Of a stretch of 5,867 nucleotides of DNA, positions 1 through 5,750 are shown in pieces (position 1 is the first letter of the stretch; the number at the start of each line of letters is the position of its first letter). Location: assembly GCA_030613145.1 (NCBI GenBank), contig JAUWMM010000138.1, forward strand, positions 1 to 5,867. The letters are read 5' to 3'. The stretch comes from Desulfobacterales bacterium (GTDB lineage: Bacteria; Desulfobacterota; Desulfobacteria; Desulfobacterales; C00003060). The translations under genes were made by a program, and so were the position numbers. The notes below the pieces were generated by a model. The model worked only from the letters and a program-made list of their open reading frames with translations. It did not search any database and had not been told where the DNA came from.

Positions 1-453
1 GCTGCGGCCGAACAACCGGGCTTCTGGAAGGCCACGGAAGGAAAGGGAGAATACACCCTTTGCAATGTGGTCAATGCAGGCAATGCACCCTCAAATGCAA
101 CGCCTTGGACCATGAAGTTCTATGATGCGTATACCAAAAGGTGGAACGTTGAACCTGAAGGGCTGGGCTGTTCCAGTAGTTATATGGCGGTCTATGTCCT
201 GAGGGATGCGATTGAGCGTGCAGGCACATTGAATTCTGACAAGGTCGTTGCTGAGTTGGAAAAGACAGATGTCATGGGCGTATATGGAAGGCTCAGATTT
301 GATCCAAAGAGCCACCAGGTTATTCCAAGCTCAGACCCGAAGGAAGGGGCCGTAGGCACCATTCTGCAATGGCAGGCGGGAAAAAGGGTTGTGGTATTTC
401 CCAAGAGTATTGCCACAGGCACTATCAAACTGCCCCCCTGGATGAAAAAGTAG
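1..453 (+). CDS. Liv-type ABC transporter substrate-binding protein, C-terminal part (5' end outside window)
   Basis: The frame is open from base 1 to a TAG at 451-453, giving 150 residues with no start; the GTG at 67 is internal, since the similarity continues upstream of it. The protein resembles the C-terminal lobe of periplasmic ligand-binding proteins of the leucine/amide-binding family (Peripla_BP_6). Seen here are the helix with SSSYMAVYVLRDAIERAG (about residues 58-75), the KVVAELEKTDVMGVYGRLRFD segment with a following His-Gln (about 81-108), and a family-like ending in which a Gln-Trp strand leads to KRVVVFPKSIATG and a terminal Pro-Pro-Trp. Family members are usually near 380-420 residues, so roughly 250 residues, including any signal peptide and most ligand contacts, are missing. 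It would bind solute in the periplasm and deliver it to LivH/LivM encoded next. Ligand identity cannot be read from this fragment; amino acids, amides, and aliphatic or aromatic acids are all known for this family. Confidence 0.9.
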   Translation, partial: AAAEQPGFWKATEGKGEYTLCNVVNAGNAPSNATPWTMKFYDAYTKRWNVEPEGLGCSSSYMAVYVLRDAIERAGTLNSDKVVAELEKTDVMGVYGRLRFDPKSHQVIPSSDPKEGAVGTILQWQAGKRVVVFPKSIATGTIKLPPWMKK

Positions 454-469
454 TATTCTATGTTTTGTG

Positions 470-541
470 TTCCGGGTTGCGCGTTCGAAGAGTCCGTTAC
501 CAGCGAGGCGCAGCCCGGAATGTCTATTCTTTAAGTTTTTT
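470..541 (+). terminator. Hairpin with delayed T-run: possible attenuator or mRNA-stabilising stem
   Basis: TTCCGGGTTGCGC (470-482) pairs with GCGCAGCCCGGAA (508-520): 13 base pairs with one G-U wobble and a 25-base loop. A T-run follows at 536-541, about 15 bases after the stem, so it is not a textbook intrinsic terminator, where the T-run touches the stem. It could allow partial readthrough from the binding-protein gene into livH, or protect the 3' end of the upstream message. A dispersed palindromic repeat is another possibility. Confidence 0.5.
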
Positions 542-547
542 CTAATG

Positions 548-559
548 TAATCCGGATTA
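548..559. promoter_or_regulatory. Perfect 12-bp palindrome TAATCCGGATTA overlapping the livH initiation region
   Basis: TAATCCGGATTA reads the same on both strands and ends four bases before the livH ATG at 564. The only Shine-Dalgarno-like core upstream of livH (GGA at 554-556) lies within it. It may be a protein-binding site or a translation-control element, or it may be chance. No known operator consensus was recognised. Confidence 0.3.
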
Positions 560-563
560 AACT

Positions 564-1430
564 ATGGCAATCCTGATTTATGGAACCATCAACAGCGTTG
601 CATTAGCGCTCATGGCCCTGGGCTTTGCCCTGGTTTACGGAATAAGCAGGGTTCCCAACTTTGCCCATGGGGCACTTTATGTTATAACCGGCTTTATTGC
701 ATGGAGCTTATTGCGGACCTTAGGCCTCAACTATTTTTTGAGCATTGTATTGGCCATTATTGCCATCGGGGTGGTGGGTGCCCTCATGTATCAGTTTGTG
801 CTCATTCGTGTGCGGGGGATGGCTATATCGGAGATCATTGCTTCCTATGCAATCGGACTGGCCATCTTAGAAGGATTGCGATGGGGAGGATTCAAAGGGT
901 CGACCTATACACTGCCTGTATTCATTGAGGGGAGTATAAATATCGGCGATATCCCTGTTGATCTCCATCGCATTTTAGTTGTTGGTATCGGTGTCGCCGT
1001 TGTTATTTTCCTCTGGCTTTTCACCCATTATACAAGGATCGGCCTGGCACTGCGGGGAATGGCCCAGGATGAACGTGCGGCCCTGATGTTGGGAATCGAT
1101 TCGGATGTCATGGCAGTTGTGGCTATGGCATCCGGTGCCATGCTTGCGGGCCTGGCCGGGATTGTTTTGCTTCCCCTGGGAAACATCGTGGTTGAAAAGG
1201 GGTATGATGTCTTGATCCAGGCCATTGCCGTCTGTATCGTAGGCGGGCTGGGAAGCTGGATGGGCGCCGTACTGGCGGCCTTTCTCATTGGATTTGCCCA
1301 GATCCTGACCGTGGTCTATCTGGGGGCCCATTTTCAAATGGTGGTGGCCCTGCTGGCGATTATTCTTACCCTCATATTGCGGCCCTCAGGGCTCTTTGGT
1401 CGACAAAAGGAACTGGAAGAAAGGGTGTAA
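564..1430 (+). CDS. livH: Liv-type ABC transporter permease, LivH family
   Basis: This 288-residue inner-membrane permease forms one half of the translocation channel with LivM. It is highly hydrophobic, with about eight predicted membrane segments. Family marks are the first helix running into NFAHG (residues 32-36), the cytoplasmic coupling-loop region RIGLALRGMAQDERAALMLG (158-177), which contacts the ATPases, and GGLGS...GA (227-235) near the C-terminal helices. It ends with an RPSGLFG-type tail typical of the family, and its length is close to that of E. coli LivH. An in-frame TAA at 558-560 makes the ATG at 564 the first possible ATG. The Shine-Dalgarno site is poor (GGA at 554-556) and lies in a palindrome. 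The gene is intact and in the same reading frame as livM, with the livM ATG 9 bases after its stop. Substrate specificity cannot be deduced from the permease. Confidence 0.95.
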   Translation: MAILIYGTINSVALALMALGFALVYGISRVPNFAHGALYVITGFIAWSLLRTLGLNYFLSIVLAIIAIGVVGALMYQFVLIRVRGMAISEIIASYAIGLAILEGLRWGGFKGSTYTLPVFIEGSINIGDIPVDLHRILVVGIGVAVVIFLWLFTHYTRIGLALRGMAQDERAALMLGIDSDVMAVVAMASGAMLAGLAGIVLLPLGNIVVEKGYDVLIQAIAVCIVGGLGSWMGAVLAAFLIGFAQILTVVYLGAHFQMVVALLAIILTLILRPSGLFGRQKELEERV

Positions 1431-1439
1431 GATTTGAAT

Positions 1440-2447
1440 ATGGAGCAACGTCGCAAGGAAAGGATTGACCGGGGTATCAAGGTCCGTGCGGATGGTCTGT
1501 ATGCCCTGATGTCCTGGCGGGAGCTGGGCTATCTGATCCTGCCCAGGATGGTGCTGATTGTGGGAATGCTGATCCTCCCTTTTGTAATGCCCAGTATGTA
1601 CTGGCAGCGGGTCATCTCCATTGTCTGCATCTATGCCCTGCTGGCCGTGAGCTTTGATTTCTTAGCCCACTTTGTCGGCCTTGTTTCCCTGGGCGGTGCG
1701 TTATTTATCGGTGTAGGCGGGTATCTTTCCGCCATAATGAACACTTCTTTTGGATTTCCACCCCTTCTGGCGATCCCCATCGCCACTATTGCAGGCGCGG
1801 CTATCTGCACCCTGCTCCTGTTTCCATGCCTTCGCCTGCGAGGAGTCTATTTTGCTATTGTGAGCCTCATGTATCCTCTGGCAATGACCCGGGTCATCGA
1901 GGCCCTGGACATTCTGGGGGGCACGGACGGGATCATGGGTGTAGACAGCTTTCCCAATCGCTGGATCGAGCAGTATTTTGTTATTCTGATGGTGCTTCTG
2001 TTTCTATTCGGGGCGAGACGACTGGTCAACATGGATCTCGGTCTGGTGTTGCGCGCGGTCAAGGATAATGACCAGGCAGTGAGGGCCTCGGGCATGAGCA
2101 TCACATTTTACAAGGCCGTGGCCGTGTTCATCTCCTCTGCCATGGGGTGTTTGGGCGGCGCCTGCCTTGTGCATATTTACATGTGGTCCGGCATGTCCCT
2201 GTTTGCCCTGGATTTCTCTATTCTTCCCATTGCGGCGACAGTCATCGGCGGGGCCGGCACCATTGTGGGCCCGGTTTTGGGGTGCCTTATACTGGTCCCG
2301 GTCTCCGAGTTGTTGCGGGAATTCGGGACACTGCGTATCGTTTTTTATTCCGTGATACTCGTGGCATTCATTGTTTTTCGCAGTGAGGGGATCATGGTTT
2401 ACGGTCAGCGCAAGTACCATCAGATTGAAAGGTGGGTTAAGGTATGA
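1440..2447 (+). CDS. livM: Liv-type ABC transporter permease, LivM family
   Basis: The second permease subunit, 335 residues from ATG 1440. Family marks are GLVSLGGALFIGVGGYLSA (80-98), LRGVYFAIVSL (133-143) leading to GGTDGIMG (160-167), the coupling loop DLGLVLRAVKDNDQAVRASG (199-218), which faces the ATPase, and ATVIGGAGTIVGPVLG (266-281). About 35 charged or polar residues precede the first membrane helix. A TTG at 1434 would add two residues and sits about 8 bases after an AAAGGG (1420-1425). The ATG at 1440 is about 14 bases from it. I chose ATG because it is the commoner codon, but TTG has the better spacing. The stop TGA overlaps the livG start in ATGA (2444-2447), which implies translational coupling. 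The gene is intact. Confidence 0.93.
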   Translation: MEQRRKERIDRGIKVRADGLYALMSWRELGYLILPRMVLIVGMLILPFVMPSMYWQRVISIVCIYALLAVSFDFLAHFVGLVSLGGALFIGVGGYLSAIMNTSFGFPPLLAIPIATIAGAAICTLLLFPCLRLRGVYFAIVSLMYPLAMTRVIEALDILGGTDGIMGVDSFPNRWIEQYFVILMVLLFLFGARRLVNMDLGLVLRAVKDNDQAVRASGMSITFYKAVAVFISSAMGCLGGACLVHIYMWSGMSLFALDFSILPIAATVIGGAGTIVGPVLGCLILVPVSELLREFGTLRIVFYSVILVAFIVFRSEGIMVYGQRKYHQIERWVKV

Positions 2448-3232
2448 GCGATCAACCTATCCTGGAAGCCAAAGATGTGACAAAAACTTTTGGTGGAATT
2501 CTCGCGTTGAACCGGGTCAGTTTCCATGTCAATGAGGGAGAGATATTAGGCATCATCGGCCCAAACGGTTCGGGCAAGACAACCCTGATCAACTGCATCA
2601 CGGCATTCATCAAGATGACCTCGGGCAAGGTCTTCTTTCGGGGAAAGGATATCAGCCGCAAACCGGCCCACAAGATCGCGGACATGGGGCTAACCCGGAC
2701 GTTCCAGATCATGCGGCCTTATTACAGCCTGCCGGCTTATAAGAACCTGGTGATCCCCCTGTTTTCACCCCGTGCCAAACGCACGGGAGGCTGGAGGGGC
2801 GGCGGCAAATTAGGGGACCGGAATACCGTGGGTATTGACATTCTGGAAGAGATCGGTTTTGAACGGGATTCCTTTGTTCCCTACAAAATGGCCTCCACCC
2901 TACCCACCGGCTACCTGAAACGCTTAGAGCTTGCCCGGTGCCTTGCCCTGAAACCGGAGATTATACTCTGTGACGAAGTCTTTTCAGGGTTAAGCATGAG
3001 TGAGATTGCCAGCATGGTGCCCCTGATAGAGCGCCTGCAGATGGATGGTATTGCCCTGGTCATGATAGAACACCGGTTGCGGGAGCTTTTCCGGGTTGCC
3101 CGAAGGATTATGGTATTGAACTTCGGCGAAAAGTTGATTGAAGGGACCCCCGAAGAGGTCATGGCCGACGAGAAGGTGAAAGAGGCATATTTCGGGTCAG
3201 AAGAGGTTGAGGAGGTCATGACCTATGCTTGA
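2444..3232 (+). CDS. livG: Liv-type ABC transporter ATP-binding protein, LivG family
   Basis: A 262-residue cytoplasmic ATPase. Walker A is GPNGSGKT (39-46), the Q-loop Gln is Q88 in TRTFQ, Walker B is IILCDE (173-178) with catalytic Glu E178, and the switch His is H210 in MIEHR. The ABC signature is degenerate: LPTGY (153-157) stands where LSGGQ or LSYGQ is usual, yet the following KRLELARCLALKP helix is well kept. The residue after the Walker B Glu is Val, not Pro. A Gly/Arg-rich loop lies at about 108-127. A Shine-Dalgarno stretch AAAGGTGG (2428-2435) lies 8 bases upstream of the ATG inside livM. The gene overlaps livM by 4 bases and livF by 8. LivG relatives with altered signatures are, from memory, not rare, so I read this as a working subunit of an asymmetric ATPase pair rather than a decayed gene. 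Confidence 0.94.
   Translation: MSDQPILEAKDVTKTFGGILALNRVSFHVNEGEILGIIGPNGSGKTTLINCITAFIKMTSGKVFFRGKDISRKPAHKIADMGLTRTFQIMRPYYSLPAYKNLVIPLFSPRAKRTGGWRGGGKLGDRNTVGIDILEEIGFERDSFVPYKMASTLPTGYLKRLELARCLALKPEIILCDEVFSGLSMSEIASMVPLIERLQMDGIALVMIEHRLRELFRVARRIMVLNFGEKLIEGTPEEVMADEKVKEAYFGSEEVEEVMTYA
3209..3216 (+). promoter_or_regulatory. Strong internal ribosome binding site for livF
   Basis: GAGGAGGT lies inside the last codons of livG, with 9 bases between its last G (3215) and the ATG at 3225. It supports that start and the 8-base livG/livF overlap, and it implies efficient re-initiation or coupled translation. Confidence 0.75.
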
Positions 3233-3974
3233 GGCTACCGACCTGATGGTTTTCTATGAAAACATGCTTGCCCTCAATAATGTCAGTATCAAGTGTGAGG
3301 ACAAACAGATCGTGGGGGTGTTCGGTGCTAACAGCGCCGGCAAATCTACCCTCATGTATACGGTTTCGGGTATCATGGAGGATATCAGGAAAAAGGAGGA
3401 AATGGCCGGTGGCGAGAGGATCACCGTTTTAGGGCAGATACGGTTTTTGGGGCGGGACATCACGGACCTTAAACCGAGCAAACGGGCCAGGGAAGGGATT
3501 ATACTCTGTCCTGAGCGAAGGAGAATATTTCCCGAATGTAGCGTGATGGAGAACCTGCGTATCGGCGCTTACCTTGCCTCTCCATCCCAGGCCAAGGATA
3601 CTCTGGAATACGTGTTTAACGTATACCCGGCCCTTGAAAAACTCAAGAAAAGGGTCGGGGGATTCTTGAGCGGGGGAGAACAGCAGATGTTGGCAATAGG
3701 ACGTGCGCTCATGGCCCAGCCCAAATTGCTACTCCTGGATGAACCCCTGCTGGGTCTAAGCCCCTTGATCCAGAGTATTATGGTCCGATCTACTAAAGAA
3801 ATTCGTAATGAGAAGGGAATCTCTATTATTGTGACCGAACAATACGCTCGTCCAGTCCTGCCCATCGTAGATTATGCCTTTATCCTGGAAAACGGGGCCG
3901 CGGTATTGGAGGGACCCCGGGATGAGGTGTTGAACAACCCGGACGTGCGCTCGGCCTATTTCGGGGTTTCTTAA
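3225..3974 (+). CDS. livF: Liv-type ABC transporter ATP-binding protein, LivF family
   Basis: A 249-residue cytoplasmic ATPase, partner of LivG. Walker A is GANSAGKS (34-41; the usual LivF form is GxNGAGKT), the LivF-type loop is PERRRIFPE (96-104; usually PEGRR), the signature is LSGGE (148-152), and Walker B is LLLLDEP (168-174) with Glu E173. The switch position is Q206 in TEQY; LivF proteins characteristically have EQ rather than a His here. Between Walker A and the GQIRFLGRDI strand there is a charged insert (about 52-66) that looks roughly a dozen residues longer than in E. coli LivF as I recall it. The C-terminus, with VRSAYFG, is typical. It is likely the last transporter gene, since an 88-base gap follows. 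Confidence 0.94.
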   Translation: MLEATDLMVFYENMLALNNVSIKCEDKQIVGVFGANSAGKSTLMYTVSGIMEDIRKKEEMAGGERITVLGQIRFLGRDITDLKPSKRAREGIILCPERRRIFPECSVMENLRIGAYLASPSQAKDTLEYVFNVYPALEKLKKRVGGFLSGGEQQMLAIGRALMAQPKLLLLDEPLLGLSPLIQSIMVRSTKEIRNEKGISIIVTEQYARPVLPIVDYAFILENGAAVLEGPRDEVLNNPDVRSAYFGVS

Positions 3975-4062
3975 GCTCCCTTTACCTTGTCGAAGATTCC
4001 GCCTTTCCGGCGGTTAAGGCGAGAGGGTGAGGGGTGATTTTATTTCAGGGGTCGAAGAATCT
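3975..4062 (+). other. Gap between livF and the ligase gene: overlapping stems and direct repeats
   Basis: Two short stems share bases and cannot form together: CCGCC/GGCGG (3999-4003 with 4009-4013, 5-base loop) and CGCCTT/AAGGCG (4000-4005 with 4016-4021, 10-base loop). A purine-rich near-tandem GGGTGA/GGGGTGA follows (4025-4037). The 8-mer GTCGAAGA occurs at 3989-3996 and again at 4051-4058, bracketing these elements. No T-run directly follows either stem, so this is a weak terminator at best. It may be a remnant of a small dispersed repeat or simply a leader for the ligase gene. Confidence 0.4.
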
Positions 4063-5727
4063 ATGAGAAATAACGAGCAGGCATTGGAAAAGGAGTTGAC
4101 CTTTACCCGGTTTGACCGGATGAGTGAAAAGTACCCGGACAATGCTGCAGTGGTCTATCTGGGAGAGAAGTTCTCCTATGCACGCCTGCGTGACCTGAGC
4201 GAGCGGTTTGCCGGCTCTCTGGTAGACATGGATGTTAAAAAGGGCGATCGGGTCATGGTTTACATTTCCAACTGCATCCAGTGGCTCATCGCATTCTTAG
4301 GTATCCAGAAAGCCGGGGCCGTGCTTGTGCCGGTCGCCCCGATCTATACTTCTTTTGAGATCGAATATATGATCAAAGACTCAGGGGCCGAGACGGTCAT
4401 CTGTCTTGATACCAATTTTTGCTATGTCAAGGAGGTCTTTTCCAGGACAGGACTCAAGAGGGCCATTGTGACCAATCTGGCGGACCTTCTTCCCTTTTGG
4501 AAAAGGGGCCTCGGTGTCCTGTTCGACAAGATACCGCACGGCAAGGTGGACCGAGACAGCCGGGTCCATTCCTTCAAATCGCTTCTGAAGCACCCGCCCC
4601 TGAAATCACATGTAGAACTTAATCCCAAAAAAGATCTTTCGTATATCCTTTATACCGGAGGTACCACTGGTTTTCCCAAGGGAGTTCCCGGCAATCACAT
4701 GGGCATGACGTCCTATGTCAACGACGTGACCGAAGATGTGGCAGGGGACTATCTCAAGGAAGGAAAGGACGTATATATCGCGGTAAACCCCCTTTTCCAC
4801 ATCATGGCCCTTGGCTTGTGTATGGCCGTGGGTCTTAACAAGGGCAATACCACGTTGCTCATGCCCGTGCCCCAGGTGGACGCAATTCTTGAAACCATAG
4901 AGCGCTACGGGACCCGCTGGATGCTGGGCGTTCCCGCCCTTTACCGAATGATCCTGGAAAATGACCGCCTGGACCGTTATGACCTGAGTTCCCTGACCTA
5001 TTGTTACTGCGGCGGGGATGTACTGCCGGTCGAGGTCTTTAACCGGTGGAAAGAGCTGTTCGGTGTCCCCATTTATCAGGTCTATGGCTCTACCGAGGCG
5101 GGTCATGTGACCTACAGCCGGATTGACAGGGACCCCAAACCTACTACCATCGGACTCCCCCTGAAAAGCAGGGAATGTATTGTGGTGGACCCGGAGACCC
5201 TGGAACCGGTCCCCCCCGGTGAAATCGGGGAGCTCCTGGTCACCTCACCCTATACCCTGAAAGAATACTGGAACAAGCCGGAGGAAACCGAGTATTCCTA
5301 CGTGGAGCTGGACGGAAAGATCTATTACCGTATGGGCGATTTTGTGTCCCAGGATAAGGACGGCGAACTGGTTTATGTGGAGCGTTCTGCCGACATAATC
5401 AAACACAAGGCCTACCGGGTCTCGGCATCCGAAATAGAAGCGGTGCTCCAGGACCATCCCACGGTTATTGGGGCCTGCGTGGTGGGCATCCCTGATGTCA
5501 AGGTGGGGGAACGGATCAAGGCCATCGTGGTCTTGAAAGAGGATGCCAGGGGAGTGGGCGGTGCGGAGCTTATTAAGTGGTGCCGTGAACGGCTGGCATC
5601 CTATAAGGTCCCGGGCTATATTGAGTTCCGGGATATGCTACCCAAGTCAAAGGTTGGAAAGCTTTTAAGACGTGAAATCAGGGACGAGGAACGGAGACGG
5701 ATCTCCAAAGAAAAGAGAGCCTCGTGA
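4063..5727 (+). CDS. AMP-forming acyl-CoA ligase (class I adenylate-forming enzyme, FadD-like)
   Basis: This enzyme would activate a carboxylic acid with ATP to an acyl-AMP and then to the CoA thioester. Numbering is from ATG 4063 (554 residues). Seen are the P-loop TGGTTGFPKG (198-207), the NPLFH motif with its His, the adenine-site YGSTE (341-345), the ribose-binding Asp D426 in MGD, the hinge-region Arg R441 and Lys K447, and the C-terminal catalytic Lys K533 in PKSKVGK. All core catalytic residues are present. The hinge motif reads IKHKAYRV, with Ala where Gly is usual. A segment with LADLLPFWKRGLG (near 140-153) resembles long-chain acyl-CoA ligases, but chain length or an aromatic substrate cannot be fixed. 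A GTG at 4027 would add 12 residues encoded by the repeat-like gap. I prefer the ATG, which has AGGGG at 4047-4051 about 11 bases upstream. It follows the Liv operon and is probably functionally linked to the imported solute. Confidence 0.92.
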   Translation: MRNNEQALEKELTFTRFDRMSEKYPDNAAVVYLGEKFSYARLRDLSERFAGSLVDMDVKKGDRVMVYISNCIQWLIAFLGIQKAGAVLVPVAPIYTSFEIEYMIKDSGAETVICLDTNFCYVKEVFSRTGLKRAIVTNLADLLPFWKRGLGVLFDKIPHGKVDRDSRVHSFKSLLKHPPLKSHVELNPKKDLSYILYTGGTTGFPKGVPGNHMGMTSYVNDVTEDVAGDYLKEGKDVYIAVNPLFHIMALGLCMAVGLNKGNTTLLMPVPQVDAILETIERYGTRWMLGVPALYRMILENDRLDRYDLSSLTYCYCGGDVLPVEVFNRWKELFGVPIYQVYGSTEAGHVTYSRIDRDPKPTTIGLPLKSRECIVVDPETLEPVPPGEIGELLVTSPYTLKEYWNKPEETEYSYVELDGKIYYRMGDFVSQDKDGELVYVERSADIIKHKAYRVSASEIEAVLQDHPTVIGACVVGIPDVKVGERIKAIVVLKEDARGVGGAELIKWCRERLASYKVPGYIEFRDMLPKSKVGKLLRREIRDEERRRISKEKRAS

Positions 5728-5736
5728 CCTCGAAAG

Positions 5737-5743
5737 AAAGGAG
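5737..5743 (+). promoter_or_regulatory. Strong ribosome binding site for the nitroreductase-like gene
   Basis: AAAGGAG lies 7 bases before the ATG at 5751, within the 23-base gap after the ligase stop. It fixes the start of the last gene and suggests co-transcription with the ligase. Confidence 0.8.
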
Positions 5744-5750
5744 CGGGAAT

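Larger units (their letters stand above)
454..563 (+). other. 110-base structured gap between binding-protein gene and livH
   Basis: This is the longest untranslated stretch inside the transporter cluster. It contains a 13-bp hairpin (470-520), a six-T run (536-541) and a perfect 12-bp palindrome (548-559). In-frame stops lie just before livH (TAA at 558-560), so no coding continues through it. I saw no convincing sigma70 promoter with both boxes at good spacing. Its likely role (inference) is to set the ratio of binding protein to permease, because Liv binding proteins are commonly needed in excess over the membrane complex. Confidence 0.6.

Noticed and set aside
67..69. GTG as the start of a 128-residue protein
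   Set aside because: The frame is open to base 1 and residues before it already fit the binding-protein family, so it is an internal codon of a truncated gene.
521..563. A sigma70 promoter for livH in the AT-rich stretch
   Set aside because: TAATGT and TTAAGT-like words occur, but no -35/-10 pair at 16-18-base spacing is convincing.
975..1337. Minus-strand open frame of 120 codons opposite livH
   Set aside because: Shadow of the hydrophobic livH codons; its low-complexity polar translation has no recognisable domain.
2004..2420. Minus-strand open frame of 138 codons opposite livM
   Set aside because: Antisense shadow of a strongly conserved permease gene; the His/Asp/Asn-rich product has no domain.
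2768..2829. Gly/Arg-rich stretch in LivG as a frameshift or assembly error
   Set aside because: The frame is restored with conserved motifs on both sides, and this loop is known to vary in length in LivG proteins, so a natural variable loop is simpler.
2900..2914. LivG as a pseudogene because of its altered LPTGY signature
   Set aside because: The frame is intact, Walker A, Q-loop, Walker B Glu and switch His are kept, and start/stop overlaps with its neighbours are preserved.
4027..4062. GTG 4027 as the ligase start (566 residues)
   Set aside because: The extra 12 residues derive from the purine-rich intergenic segment and do not look like ligase sequence; ATG 4063 has a usable purine-rich site and gives a normal N-terminus. 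It cannot be wholly excluded.
4606..5106. Minus-strand open frame of 166 codons opposite the ligase
   Set aside because: It lies wholly within a well-supported plus-strand gene, its His/Gly-rich translation resembles no family, and no ribosome site or partner gene supports it.
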